DNA of 64,000 nucleotides from Fallopia convolvulus. Lineage: Eukaryota; Streptophyta; Magnoliopsida; Caryophyllales; Polygonaceae. The stretch's first letter is position 1; every line of letters starts with the position of its first letter. Under the pieces are notes generated by a model. It saw nothing but the letters and a program-made list of their open reading frames with translations. It had not been told where the DNA came from and ran no database searches. Location: NCBI GenBank assembly GCA_964016875.1, contig OZ024718.1:1059001-1123000 (forward strand), given 5' to 3'. The position numbers and the translations under genes are program-made. Positions 32,707 through 44,199 of the stretch are shown here, in pieces.

Positions 32707-33842
32707 TTTTTTTTTGATTAGGTAAGGATTAGGAGGCACCCCTCACGGGGGGCGTCCTAGAGCATCCTTTCGGATGAGAACATGAAGTTCTGGATGAGTT
32801 TTGATGGACTCGGCGGGGAGACTATGGCCCAATTTAGCAATTTTATCGGCCACAACATTACACTCCCTAGGAATATGATTAATTCGAATATCTTGAACTC
32901 CAGCAATAGAGACAAGAGTGTCGGAGATAATTAATTCAATCTCCCAGGGACACTTGGTTATCCTTTAAACGCATTGATAACCTGGAGGTTGTCTCTTTGA
33001 ATTTCCACCTTTCTTAGGTTTCTGTTTCTCACCTCCCGAATAGCCTCTCTAAAGGCTAAGGCTTCTGCCTTTATTACAAAAATTTTGCCGAAGTTATACC
33101 ATTTCAAGTCAATTATCTGCCCCAGATGATTCCTAATTACAATTGCCCCCGTTGCTTGGTTATTAAGGAGTCTGGATGCATCAAAATTAATTTTCACTTG
33201 ATCATGTGTTGGTTTTTTCCAGATTTTCAGCCTCACTCTTCGTTTGTGCTTCCTATCTAGTTGTTTTTCCATATTGTTTTCTTCATCTTCCGTCCAATGT
33301 TTTGCCATTTCCCAGTTCTTTATTTGATTTCGAATATAGCTTGTTAAATCTACAATGCCATTATTCTGATCTTGTTGGAAAGTTAATTTATTTCTTTGAT
33401 GCCAAATGCTCCACCAGATAACTGCTAGTGTCGTGATCTCTTGTTTCCCTAGAATTTGGTTAATTTCATTCAGGACTACACGAGGTGTCTTATTAAAAGT
33501 GTCTATACTTATAAGGACCTGAGCCGTATTTGGATTAACTTTGTTTACTATATGTATCATATACGGGCATTTAGCAAGAATATGGTTTGTGTCTTCCGTG
33601 GAGCAATCACATAGAATGCAACCACCAGGAGTAAAGACCTGTTTTTCCCTTAGGCGTGCTTTTGTGGGGAGTCCATTGCTATCAATTTTCCATAAGAAGT
33701 TTTTGACTTTCGGATATATATCAAGTTTCCATATCCAGTTGTTAATGCTTGGGGTTTGCCCCTCTATGTTGGTGATGAGCTCTACAGTCGAAGCGGTAGA
33801 GAACCATCCATTTTTGTTTAGTGTCCAATAAAGTCTATCTTG
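32707..33842 (-). mobile_element. 5'-truncated LINE with zinc-binding and RNase H domains
   Basis: A perfect 11-bp duplication, TATAAGTTAGG, flanks the insert (32696-32706 and 33843-33853), and a T-run at its left end is the poly(A) tail. On the minus strand one frame runs from about 33840 to 32958. It contains NWIWKLDIYPKVKNFLWKI, then CILCDCSTEDTNHILAKCPY (zf-RVT), a linker, VKINFDASRLLNNQATGAIV, KAEALAFREAIREV and VEIQRDNLQVINAFKG. A stop or frameshift at 32958 separates it from the rest of RNase H (CPWEIE, ECNVVADKIAKLGHSLP), which continues in another frame. It is the most complete LINE copy here but lacks endonuclease and reverse transcriptase. Confidence 0.88.
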
Positions 33843-34224
33843 TATAAGTTAGGGTTCATACGAGTATGTATTAGGATTTTTTTCCAAACTCAATTTCTTA
33901 ACGAAAGTCCTATATATATGTGGATCTCAACCTAAATTTTTGAGCTGGTGAAGCGCGCTTAAACCTAATTTTGTAAACTAGCGCGCTTAAACCCAATTTT
34001 TAAAAAAAATTAGAAAAAATATAAAATTATCATTTTTCGGGTCCCACTGCCCCATTCAGGATTTGAGGTGGGCCCTCTGGTTGATGAGAGTTTATGGTTT
34101 GTGTGGGGTCAACGGGTCAACCTTTCTTACTCCGTGGGCCACACTGGCCCGCCAATAAACTATGGCCCACAGATCTTACCCCTCGCAAATTTTGGGATAT
34201 GTCATTTATCAAAATATTAAGTTG

Positions 34225-34481
34225 AACTAATAAAAACAAATCGAAAACCAATTGAAATCGATATTATTCGGTTCAGGTTTTTGAATTTCTCAAATTTTGG
34301 TTTTGGTTCGGTTCGATTTGATTTCGGTTAAGTTTTGGTTCGATTTAAATTTTCCAAAAAATAATTTTCTATCCATCTTAAACCGACAAAATCGAAACCG
34401 AATTGAAACGAATCAATTCGATCCGATTTTCGTTTCAGTTTTTTTTCGGTTTGGTCGATTTTCAACGGATGCTCAACCCTA
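34225..34481. mobile_element. Degenerate hAT-type MITE with TTCGGTT interior
   Basis: The right end GATGCTCAACCCTA and the interior of TTCGGTT / AACCGAA variants match 15345-15621 and 40423-40697. The left terminus is decayed and no duplication can be shown. Confidence 0.5.
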
Positions 34482-35067
34482 CAATTAGACAATAATATGT
34501 TAAGCGTGGTTTTGGATGTTTCGAGGTACCTACTTCCTAAAGATCCTTCATTCTGGTGGAGTCAACGTTAACTAGCCACTTTTTCTTATCTTGAATTGTC
34601 TGTTTTGACCATTTTATCTACTTCGTTTTGATTTTGGTGCGATATACTTTCCTCGTCCCTTGCTCTTTGTCGTTTCATTCTCATTTGTTGTAATCAATCT
34701 CGCTAGGTGTTTCATTTGTGCACAATCGTCGAGTCCTTCAATTGTCTTTTGTCTTGTCTAATAAATCGAACTTTTATCACGTTAAAAAATTATCCAATGA
34801 TATTTCATGTATGTCTATTAAAACAATTGCAATACTAATAATTGTTTATATGTTGTACTAATAGTTTTGTTATTCAAATTTCTAAAGTTAGGCTCAAGCT
34901 AGAAAGGAACCAACAATAGTCTTTTTGGTTACATGTGATTACTTGGTTTACACTCTTTGAATCCACCTATTTTGTACAAAAGAACTTGAAGTAGCCTTTC
35001 CTCAATTCTCTTTCATTTCCCTTAGCTTTTTCAACGACATCAATTTTGTAAAGGCGATGTATAGGGT

Positions 35068-35617
35068 TTACATTCCTCTTTATTTCAATCTTGTGTTACT
35101 AATTGTGAACTTAATTATAAGAAAAATTCACACAAGTGCATACAAGATATACGTTATAAATCTCTTAGGGTTCGTTTGACATTAGCAGAATTACAAACAA
35201 AACAGAGGAGCGGGAGCGGAATTTTCATTGGTCATCCACTAGAATTTTCACCCTCCAACCCAAAGGGGATAGCTTTTACGCTAGCGTTTTTGGGGTGGCG
35301 GGAGAACGTCAGTGGGCTACCGAACAAAGGCTCAGATTTGCGGCAGGTCATTATGACGAAAAGCCCTATGACGATTTGACCATTTGCCATATACAGTATA
35401 AGGTAAGAATTCACCATCTAATCAAAAAGACAAAAGCTTGAGCTAATAAGAGGGGTGAAAGTTGTTTCACTAGTAGATTGAAAGTTGTTTTTGGGTGAAA
35501 GTTATTTTTTGTGTCTCGAAAAACGTAAAAAGTAGAGAGGGGGTGCACGGATTTCAAGATTGTTAAAAGTAGGTTTTGGAGAGAAAGTGGTTTTGGGGAA
35601 AAAAAAAGAACAAGGCC
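35068..35617. mobile_element. Possible PIF/Harbinger-type MITE
   Basis: TTAGGGTTCGTTTGAC near 35165 and, inverted, TTAGGCCTTGTTC near 35617 resemble the ends of the element at 39752. The repeats are weak, so the boundaries and the call are tentative; the left end is probably near 35168. Confidence 0.25.
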
Positions 35618-35792
35618 TAAGTACATACAACTCCAATTCCCTTTACACATTGCTCCTTTTTTTCTTCATTTGCTCGATGTGTGCAAACCTTACTTTCCTT
35701 AAACACGTCCTCTCAAGTATAATTGACTTAACCTGATTAACACTTAATGGGTTCAGTATCTTTACCTTTTTCATAGTCAAGGGAAAATACAT

Positions 35793-36352
35793 TGTGAAAA
35801 TATAAATATCTTACATCGGAAAATGATGAATAAATTGCTTAGTGTTACTCCTCCTATTACCAACTGGTTTTAGGACGGAACCCATGAACTTTTGTGATGG
35901 ATCTTTCGCGCATGTGCGCTAGGATGGTCTCTCCCTCCGTCCATATTTGACCCACCGAACTTTGACATGATATTAGATCCTATTCGGTCTTGAGTCCTGG
36001 GTTGTTCGGGTCGGACAGGGATGCTCCCCGTCCATTATATACCGGGCTAGCCCACCATGATGGCGCAATCTAGGCTAGTTGCTTGGGCTCGTCGATGATT
36101 TGTCGACTCTAGAGTCATTATGTTTTCAAGTGCCAACTGGACCAGACCAGTTGCCAGGGGGCGTTAGAAGATATAGTTATCCCACATCGAGAAATTGAGG
36201 AATGAATTGCTTAGCATTTATATTCTTGGATTACTCATCCAATTATCAGTTAGTTTTAAAATGAAATCTCATGAGCTTATGTGATGGGTCAGTCGTGCAT
36301 GTGTGCTGGAACAATCTCTCTTCATTCGTATTTGACCTATCGGACTTTGACA
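35793..36352 (+). mobile_element. TRIM retroelement 1
   Basis: Two diverged terminal repeats (about 35793-35967 and 36162-36352) each contain ACATCGRRAAATKGAKGAAT, AATTGCTTAG, and end CTTTGACA. Directly after the first is TGATATTAGATC, a decayed initiator-Met tRNA primer site (usual TGGTATCAGAGC). GCCAGGGGGCG before the second repeat is the polypurine tract. There is no coding region, as expected for terminal-repeat retrotransposons in miniature. Confidence 0.78.
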
Positions 36353-36782
36353 TAGAACTAGGCCGATCCTACTCTAATTGAAACCAAAATATGTATTAGG
36401 TTTGATCAAAATCTACCTATAACTCTTACTTTGCATAGTCCTATTATAAATGTAGCTTTTTTGTATGCAACACTCAACAAGGTGAAAGTTGGAGTTATAG
36501 ATTGAGCTAGCGTATAAAGCGGTGGTCATGTCGGTGAGTAACTCACCTTCACGTTACTCACTACGTGCTCTTTCCATATCATGTGCTCATGCTTTTGATT
36601 TCTTTCTTTCTTTCTTTCTTTTGTGAATTTAAAATCAATGTGATCGAGTTGTTTATATATTCCAAACCATAATATTTAATTCAATTTTTTTATATAAATT
36701 GAGTCGATTCAGATTTTGACCATATATTGTCATTGAAACCAGCCCATATATTGGATAAGTGATGATGATTATGTAGGAATCA

Positions 36783-37100
36783 GTGTTCTAAAAAAAGATA
36801 GGCGGAAGTTAGACAGTGGGATGAAGCCTAGCGTCTAAATGATTAGATGAGGGTCTAGGTGGAGTTTATGCGGATTGGACGGATCAATATAATTTTTATT
36901 TTATAATATTATTATTTGTAATTGGTAAGAATATATAAATAAAGAACAATCCCACCATAATATTCCCGTATAAATTCAAGTCTAGAGTCCGCCTTAACCG
37001 CCTAGAAGACCGCCTAATATGCAAATCCCATCTAAACACATGCCTGAGCGTCTAGGGCTAAATCGAAATAGTGGACACCACCTAAATCTTTTTTAGAACA
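36783..37100. mobile_element. CGCCTAGG-type MITE, copy 3 (expanded)
   Basis: It starts GTGTTCTAAAAAAAGATAGG and ends CTTTTTTAGAACA. GGCGG, GTCTAGG and CCGCCTAG motifs follow the family pattern. It is about twice the size of copies 1 and 2, with an AT-rich central segment. Confidence 0.5.
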
Positions 37101-37209
37101 ATGGTAGGAACATTATTTTAGAAGCTGGTATGTAATTATTTTTAGTGAAGAAAAACCCTAAAAACAAAATGGTATTATATATCTTTTTTTTTGTTGAAGT
37201 GGTACTATA

Positions 37210-37385
37210 TATCTACATATAACGTTACAGTTTGAAGCCGTCCGTTGTGGTTGTTTTCAAATAGAGATTGAAGGTGACAATTAATGTCTTATTGATGTTA
37301 TGAATGACGTTTACAGTTGTCGCTGAGAAATCGAAATCGTCTTTACCGATATCCTGTTTGTGTTGGGTTTAATTAGAATATGATA
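37210..37385 (+). pseudogene. LINE RNase H relic
   Basis: EAVRCGCFQIEIEGDN is followed after a stop by CLIDVMNDVYSCR and EIEIVFTDILF. This corresponds to IEGDN...CPWEIE..I.DIL of the other copies. Only a short fragment survives. Confidence 0.5.
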
Positions 37386-37742
37386 GATTAGGACTGGTAA
37401 TTAAAAGTCCGACCCGTGAAAGAAAACCTTGACTTTTTTGGGACATCCTGCTTTGTTGGGCCATATAAATTTTAGGGTTTCTATTTTTTTATCTTCTATT
37501 TATACTCATATTAGTTATTATAATCGTATTCTCAAAAAAGCCTAGTAAAAGAAAACCTTAACTCGGTAGTACCTCTAAACGTAATCACTTTCGTTGTAAA
37601 CTGGGTAAACAAATCTTGTCTTTGTTTTTCGATATCTCTTCTTTTCTGTCATACTACAAATCAAATTTCCTAATCGCTTGAGCTCTAACTCCTTCAGTCT
37701 TGGAGTAACTCGCTGACTATATCACCTATTATTTTCTTAGAT

Positions 37743-38291
37743 TGTGAAAGTCCATGGGTCACAATAGAGGATCATGTGTATGTAAGCCTCGTACACAAGT
37801 CCATTGGGGTTCTATCCTAAAACCAATTGGTAATATGAGGAGTAGAATTTAACTCTCAACTTCCGACGTTGGAAGAATATTCTCAACACCCCCCGCAAGT
37901 GCAACTGGCTTGACCTAGTTGACACTTGGATAAACGGGTCTAATATCTCAATCTCTTTATAGCTAGCCTAGTGACAATGACAATGACAGTGACGAGTGAT
38001 GACATCTCAATCTCTTTTTAGCCAACACAACCTAAGTAACAGGCGGGTAGCATCAACCGCTAAACACAACCCCAAATAAGCCAAGAAACTGACCCCATAC
38101 CAGACCTGCTTTGATACCATGTGAAAATCCATGAGTCATAATAGGAGATCGTGCGTATTAAGCCTAGTACACAAACCTAGTGGATTCCATCCTAAATCCA
38201 ATTAACAATAGAAAAAGTAACATATAAATTTATATACTAATCCAATTTAACTCTCGACTTTCGATATTGGAAGAGGATCGGATTCTCAACA
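37743..38291 (-). mobile_element. TRIM retroelement 2, complete
   Basis: Terminal repeats 37743-37888 and 38120-38291 begin TG and end CA on either strand (TGTTGAGAAT to TTTCACA on the minus strand). A 5-bp duplication, TAGAT, flanks the element (37738-37742 and 38292-38296). The primer-binding site TGGTATCAAAGC (38108-38119, minus strand) directly abuts the upstream repeat and matches initiator-Met tRNA. The polypurine tract GCGGGGGG (37889-37896, minus strand) abuts the other. Size (549 bp) and lack of coding make it a TRIM. Confidence 0.92.
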
Positions 38292-38942
38292 TAGATGCTC
38301 CTCAACTTTGCTGGTAGTCGATCCAGACCTTATTAACTTAATCCGTATTGATACTCTATGATTAAAAAAAAAAAAAGAATCGTGTTGTTAAAGCCCTTCC
38401 CAATCACTTTCCTTATAAAAAAAAATCACACCATATAGAATTATGTGTGAATTTAATAGGACGAGTAATTGTGAAATTTGTAGATCATTGGGGGTACGGA
38501 ATCGGAACGTACTAAAACTATCATCATTCACGATTTAAGGAATAAATAAAGTTCCTCTTTATTTTTTATTTTTAAATGGAGAATAATGCTTCCCTTAGCT
38601 ACGCGTATAAAATGATTATATGTGCATGCCAGCATAATGTATGGTGTTTAATTTCACCAGCTACCCACTAATATCACGTGATTTTGTTTGTTCTTTGTAT
38701 TTTGCCCCCTTTTTGGCACTATATTGTTAAGAAAGAATATATATTGACATTGAATACTTATGAATTCTATTATTATTTACAAACAATTTGATCTTAAGGA
38801 GTTGCAAGGACTTCACTCACTTTCACACTACTATATATTATAATTATATGAAAGAGCTGATATTGAGAGGGTCTTTTTTAAAATGGGGTCATGAAGCATT
38901 CGGTTTGGATATAGCGCGGTGTAACCGATTCAAAATGGAGTT

Positions 38943-39290
38943 ACGACTATGTGGGGGTACACCCTCATTTGATGTCTTATAAGTGACTTTTTTTTGGTGA
39001 AGGGCACTGTCTATGAGAGTCGAACCAGAGACCTCTGAGTACTACCCTTGGAGGATTAACCGCTTGACTAGATGACCGAAGGCTTTTATAAGTGCCTTTG
39101 AGATAGATATAAGCTTCTATATTAATTTTGATGCATTTTAACTAAATTCGATACTTATTATCACATAATTGAAATGCAATTTCTCTTTATTAGGTTTATC
39201 GGGCACATTATTTTTACATGTTCACGATATGGGTGACCACATCTTAGCCTCCAGATCTTATTTATACTGGACTTTATTGAACGATGATGT
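38943..39290 (+). mobile_element. SINE-like repeat (WSS1-intron family), copy C, interrupted
   Basis: GGGGGTACACCCTCATTTGA, then after an insertion GTGCCTTTGAGATAGAT, TTGATGCATTTTAACTAAATTC and TTATTATCACATAATTG match copies at 2578 and 18739. A separate SINE (38986-39085) interrupts it. Confidence 0.6.
38986..39085 (-). mobile_element. tRNA-derived SINE nested in copy C
   Basis: TTATAAGTG is duplicated on both sides (38977-38985 and 39086-39094). On the minus strand the insert begins AAGCCTTCGGTCATCTAGTC, with TAGTCAAGCGGTTAA (A box) and GGTTCGACTC (B box), and ends CACCAAAAAAAA. At 100 bp it is mostly the tRNA-like head. Confidence 0.72.
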
Positions 39291-39544
39291 TAACAAAGTT
39301 GAAACTAGAAATTCCGAGGAAAACTTCAAGCGCAAATAAAACATGGACATTCGACTTAGCTCACCCCCTCTTTTAGCCTTTTTTTTTACCGTTTAAGTAA
39401 CTTCTCTTTATTTGTTTGGAGTTTTTCGCATTTGTGTTATTTTGACATTTTTTTTACTGTCAATTTTTTTGGCTTCTCGACCTATCATAGCTGTTTAATA
39501 TATTGATCTCTAAAAAAAGGGACATATTATAGAGTGCAAAAGAA

Positions 39545-39745
39545 TTTGTGATTAGTCCCACATCGGGTTATCTTGGGAGGTCTAAGGTTCGATTCCCATC
39601 TCTGTCCCTTCATTTGGGTAAAAAATCAAGAGTCCCCATTCTTCGTACCACTCGGTCGAATCGGTTTACCTAATTCATGTACTTTGCTGGCTAGTTTACG
39701 GACCCGAAATTTATCACAAAAAGTGGGTTCCTTGTAAAAAAACAG
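39545..39745 (+). mobile_element. SINE-like repeat, GGGTCCTTGTAAAAA tail, copy 1
   Basis: GGTCTAAGGTTCGATTCCC resembles a B box. The 3' part has AAAAAATCAAGAGTCCCC, GTTTACGGACCCGAAATTTA and ends GTGGGTTCCTTGTAAAAAA. The same 3' half appears at 53600-53770 (plus), and in reverse at 43370-43600 and 44036-44190. Confidence 0.6.
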
Positions 39746-39751
39746 AACTTA

Positions 39752-39972
39752 GGGCCTGTTTGGTTCTATACCTACAGTATAAGGAATCGGGTTAGGTATA
39801 GCCTATCCCCCTTTTGATGTTTGGTATGAAATAAGGTTAGGGTATGACTCATTCCCATTCGCTTAAAATATACATGAATCCATACCTTCTCTTTGAGGTG
39901 GGTATGAGTAAAACCTATTCCAACCTGATTCCTCGTTCCAATCCGATTCAGGTTATAGAAACAAACAAGCCG
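39752..39972. mobile_element. PIF/Harbinger-type MITE, GGGCCTGTTTGGTT ends
   Basis: GGGCCTGTTTGGTTCTATAC pairs with the inverted right end CGGCTTGTTTGTTTCTATAA. TTA flanks both sides (39749-39751 and 39973-39975). The interior contains several GGTATGAG/CATACC blocks. Confidence 0.7.
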
Positions 39973-40422
39973 TTAGGGGTTTGAATACATTATATTGCAC
40001 TACGTACCTATGTAGGATCAATGTCAATCCGAACCAAATTAGAACATTAGACTGATTTGCATGTGTGGTCCCATGAATCCCATCCTTTTGCATGAACGTA
40101 CACTATCATCTAACGTAACTAGGAGAGTATGAATTCCCATACATAATACATTCATCATATAGTATATACTATGTAGCAAAATAATTATATTTATAGACCC
40201 TAGAGCATAAAATTACTCCATTAGATTAAAACAAATTGTTGAAAATAAACTCACTTTTGGGGTTGAAGTAGAAAATAGATGAAACTTTCAAAGTTACGAT
40301 GATTAACTCCAACTATGAGGTGAGTTATAATCACTCACTTGAAATGGTAACTTTAGTAATATTAACATGATATCATATCAAACATTGATCTCTTATTTAT
40401 GATGCTTATGATAATGAGCAAT

Positions 40423-40697
40423 TAGGGCTGAGTATCGGTTCAACGTCGAATTTAAATGGCAAAAATTAAACCGAACCAAAATTTTGTTTAAGGTGAATCG
40501 AAAATCGAATTGGTTCGGTTCGTGCGGTTCAATTTCGAATTTATCGGTTATCATTTAAGAAATTTGAACCGAACCGAACCGAAATTTAACCATAATGAAA
40601 TTTTAGAAAATTCATAATCCAAAAACCAAACTGAATAATATCGGTTTCGATTCTGCTGATTAAAGTTTCAGTTTAGACCAACACATAATCAACCCTA
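40423..40697. mobile_element. hAT-type MITE with AACCGAA interior
   Basis: A perfect 8-bp duplication, TGAGCAAT, flanks it (40415-40422 and 40698-40705). The ends are TAGGGCTGAGTATCGGTT and the complement of ATAATCAACCCTA. The interior aligns with 15345-15621. Confidence 0.82.
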
Positions 40698-41283
40698 TGA
40701 GCAATGATCGAAACTCACTCGTAATCGAGACAATTTATCGCAATTTTAAAAGTTTAGACTATTTTTCGTAACCACCCCAAAGGTAGAGTTAATTTCAGCA
40801 ATTTTCCCTAGATTTTATTTCTTTAGTTTTTTAAAATCTTTTTCATTGATTATAATTATTTCTCAATTAAGGTACGAATCCGTATGTATCTAAGAGCGTA
40901 TCTAGTTATAACTGGAAAGACAAAAAGTGAGGTCCCATGAAAGATCCAACGGTCAAGATCATGTTACTTCTCAAACTAAAAAAGTCCCTCCTCATTGGCT
41001 GTCAATCACGTGCCTCAATCCAATCATTTTACTCTACTACTGGACACACAGAATCATATGACCTGTCTTAACTATTTGCTGATGATCAGCCCGGGAAAAT
41101 CAACGGCTATAAATCAACCGAGTTTAGTTAATTACTGTGCTCCGCGTCGTTAAGCGTCATAATCCCGCTCACATGGGCCCAATCAAACAAACAGTACAGT
41201 TTGGTTAGGTTTTAGACTAACCAATGAACCAGACATGGTCATTTTTGTTTGGGATTGTCGCTATTTTTGGGTCTACCATTAAC

Positions 41284-42208
41284 TAGGGATGAAAAGTTAT
41301 CTATTAATATCCGATTCATCCGAGCAGAAGGTATGGGGTTATTTGAGACTATATAAGAAGCTCATAGAAAGAATCTTCGGTACATAGAAATTGAAGGCGA
41401 TAATCTAAACGTGATCAATGCTCTTAAGAGCAGTCGATCCAGTCCCTTGACAATTGACATACTAATAACGGATATTCTAGTTAAGATGCCGTCTTTCGAG
41501 GTGGTCATTAGCAAACATATATCTCGAGAATGCAATTATGTGGTAGATTTGATTGCGAAGCTACACCACGATTGTAATATCAATCATATTCTAAACCATG
41601 GAGGGGTCCTGACCCTCATTCGTAAGGATGCCCTAGGCTGAAGTAGTCAGTCTGCCTAATTTTTACCAATTCAAAAAAAAAAAATCCGATTCATCCGAAC
41701 ATTCGATCCAAATGAATGGAATGAAATTATGTCAAAACTCGGTAGTGGACGACGGATAATGGTTGGATAAAACATACATATGGTAGGTGGGTCGAATGCG
41801 GGTGAAATAAAAATTACATCCTACTAATTACATGATTTGTCGACTGTGCAGTTATGGCATGTTTTACATATCTATAAATATTGAATGATTTTTATCTTTA
41901 TGACTACTTTTTATGGTTTCATATAATGTATTTTTTATAGTGCTTTATTTTTATTTTATTTTATTTTTTTGCATTTTATATGTTAGATTTTACAAGTTTA
42001 AACCGGAAAAATAATAATCAAGAATTAGCTGCTCGTTTATTTTACTAGACCCACCTAACCCTAAAACTTGGCGGATAATCGGATAATTGGATGTGAACGA
42101 TGTTTTATGTAAAATGGATGAGATGGGTGCATGGCCGGGGCAATTGACTTTGCGAGTCGATAATGAAACTGATCCTCTCATCTATCACCTGACCCATTTT
42201 CATCCTTA
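41284..42208. mobile_element. hAT-type MITE-like element carrying a LINE insertion
   Basis: TAGGGATGAAAAGTTATC at the left and CCATTTTCATCCTTA at the right are inverted. The interior contains ATCCGATTCATCC and GGATAATCGGATAATTGGAT motifs. No 8-bp duplication is visible, so the outer limits are uncertain. The LINE insert at 41324-41683 splits it. Confidence 0.45.
41324..41683 (+). mobile_element. 5'-truncated LINE (RNase H end) with target duplication
   Basis: The 15-bp sequence ATCCGATTCATCCGA is repeated perfectly on both sides (41309-41323 and 41684-41698), and an A-run precedes the right copy. The insert reads IEGDNLNVINALKSS, then VISKHISRECNYVVDLIAKL and LIRKDALG. That is the C-terminal half of LINE RNase H. 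It ends CCTAATTTTTACCAATTC plus poly(A). Confidence 0.85.
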
Positions 42209-42615
42209 TTGTCAACTCGTCTAAATTAGACTGAATCGAGTAAGATGAATGTATAATAATATCCTACGTTTCCAGTCACTTATTTGTTTGGCTTTTGGAC
42301 TTTTCACAAATTACATACAATTCTCCTTTTTGTGCTTTAGATAATTTAAACTATTGATTTTGATGGTTTGATCCAAGTTTTGATCATGTGGAGTGGTTCA
42401 TTCAAATACAAAGATCCATTTTGTGATCGCCATAAGGAGTATCATGCTTGATTAGCATGCTTGCCCATCCAGCATGTGCATATGCACATGTCTCATATGC
42501 TCGTGGATTTGGTGTGTTTAATTTGCTCATATTTTTGGCAAACCAAACCGGTTTAATTGGTTTGATATATTATTGATACACTTTACAAATAGACCACACT
42601 AATAAGTATACACTT

Positions 42616-43064
42616 CCCGGGGAATCGTACTCCGAAACCACCTTGGCCAAGTAATGGATATTATGATGGCTAGCTTTGGAGAAGTGTCGGTATTAAAGGC
42701 TGAAGCTCTAGCTCTCCGGGAAGCGATTAGAGAAATAAAAAAACAGAAATATAGAAAAAGTGGAGATTGAAGGTGATAATCTCCAGGTTATTAATATTGT
42801 TAATTAAAGGGAAAATACATTGCCCTTGGGAGATCGAACGCATTATCGCTGACATCCTTGTTTCCATTCATGGAAGCCAGGACCTAGTGATTAACCATGT
42901 CTTTAGGGAATGTAACGTTGTGGCCGACAAAATCGCTAATTTGGACCACAGTCTCCCTGTTGAGTGTATCAAGACTCATCCAGAACTTCTAGTTCTCATC
43001 CGAAAGGATGCTCTAGGGTGCCCTCCGTAAAGGAAAGCACCCTAATCCTTACCTAATCAAAAAA
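42616..43064 (+). mobile_element. 5'-truncated LINE (RNase H end) with target duplication
   Basis: AAGTATACACTT flanks it perfectly (42604-42615 and 43065-43076). In two frames it reads VLKAEALALREAIREI, VEIEGDNLQVIN, then CPWEIERIIADILVSI, FRECNVVADKIANLDHSLP and ELLVLIRKDALGCPP. The 3' end has CACCCTAATCCTTACCTAAT and poly(A). One frameshift near 42760 disrupts the domain. Confidence 0.87.
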
Positions 43065-43369
43065 AAGTATACACTTTTTTGGGTAGCCCACTGGTTCGAC
43101 AGAACTTAATCTTGGCTACGCCCAACTCGAACGGGTTTTTGCGCACCTGATTTTGGCCGGTGAGTCTCTCAAAAAGATTTCTTTACAACCATTGGAGTTG
43201 AACCCCACACCTCGACACCTCGTGGATGTGGAACACGTCGCTTATCACCTGCGTCAACTCCCTTTTTTAAACTTAATAACAAAACGAGTTGGCACATTGC
43301 TATAACCCTATAAGTCCATACTACATTCACAACAAAGGAGACAATATATTTAGTAGGGGGTTTCATGTT

Positions 43370-43600
43370 GGATTTTTTAACAAGGGACCCTTTTTTGATG
43401 ATAAATCCTACACTCATATATATTAGTCGACAAAGCGTAAGAATCAGGTAAACTGGTTTGCACCGACCGACTCGAACCAATGGAAGGAAAAATGACGAGA
43501 CTTAGTTTTTTACGCAAGCGAAGGAACATAGAAAATGATCGAAACTCGGACCTCCCAATATTTCCCCATACCTCTTACCACTAAATCATTCTTCGTGTGA
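43370..43600 (-). mobile_element. SINE-like repeat, GGGTCCTTGTAAAAA-tail family, copy 2
   Basis: On the minus strand GATTTAGTGGTAAGAGGT (A-box-like) and GGTCCGAGTTTCGATC (B-box-like) are followed by AAGTCTCGTCATTTT and the family 3' half, ending AAGGGTCCCTTGTTAAAAAA. The order matches 39545-39745. Confidence 0.55.
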
Positions 43601-44035
43601 AAAATCCTCTTACAACATTAGCAACCGAAATCACAAACAGAATTAGTTTTCGATTCGTATAAATTGAGTAACATTTAAGCCGCCAACTCTTAAACCAAAA
43701 AAAAATCTTTACACTTAACTTAATCTAAACTATTATTAGACACATGAGAACAACAAATGATCTTAGAAATGTATAAAATAAAGAAAGCAATTGAATTTGA
43801 TTGATAGCATAGTATTAACCATAGACTTAGTGGGGATCAAGCTTACAATTGAGCTGGTGGTTGCCGACACCAAATGAACCGCCGACAACAATTGAGCCAC
43901 CGACAGACGGCAATAGTAGTCAATTAAATTAAAAATATTTTGCAGGAGTAACATGAACTGATTTTTTAGTGAGAAAAATTAAATAAACAAACCATGTGTG
44001 GGTGCCGTCTATTGCCGGGAGCTTTGAGATTTTTT

Positions 44036-44190
44036 TTTAGTAACGAGGAATTCATCTCTGTTGATAAATTTCGGGTCCGTAAACTAGTTGATAAAGCGCA
44101 CGAATAAAGTAAAATAGTTTGCACCGACTGGCTTGAACTAGTGGTAGGGAGAATGGTGAGACTTAATTTTTCACCAAGTGAAGGTATGGA
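44036..44190 (-). mobile_element. SINE-like repeat, same family, 3' half
   Basis: Reverse-complemented it contains AAAAATTAAGTCTCACCATT, GTTTACGGACCCGAAATTTA and a decayed end. The tRNA-like head is missing. Confidence 0.45.
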
Positions 44191-44199
44191 GGCAAACTT

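Noticed and set aside
35411..35650. Minus-strand 79-codon frame
   Set aside because: No domain and no splice context. It falls within a possible MITE.
39540..39680. Possible tRNA gene because of GGTTCGATTCC
   Set aside because: No acceptor stem or full cloverleaf can be built. The sequence recurs elsewhere with a poly(A)-like end, so it is a SINE head.
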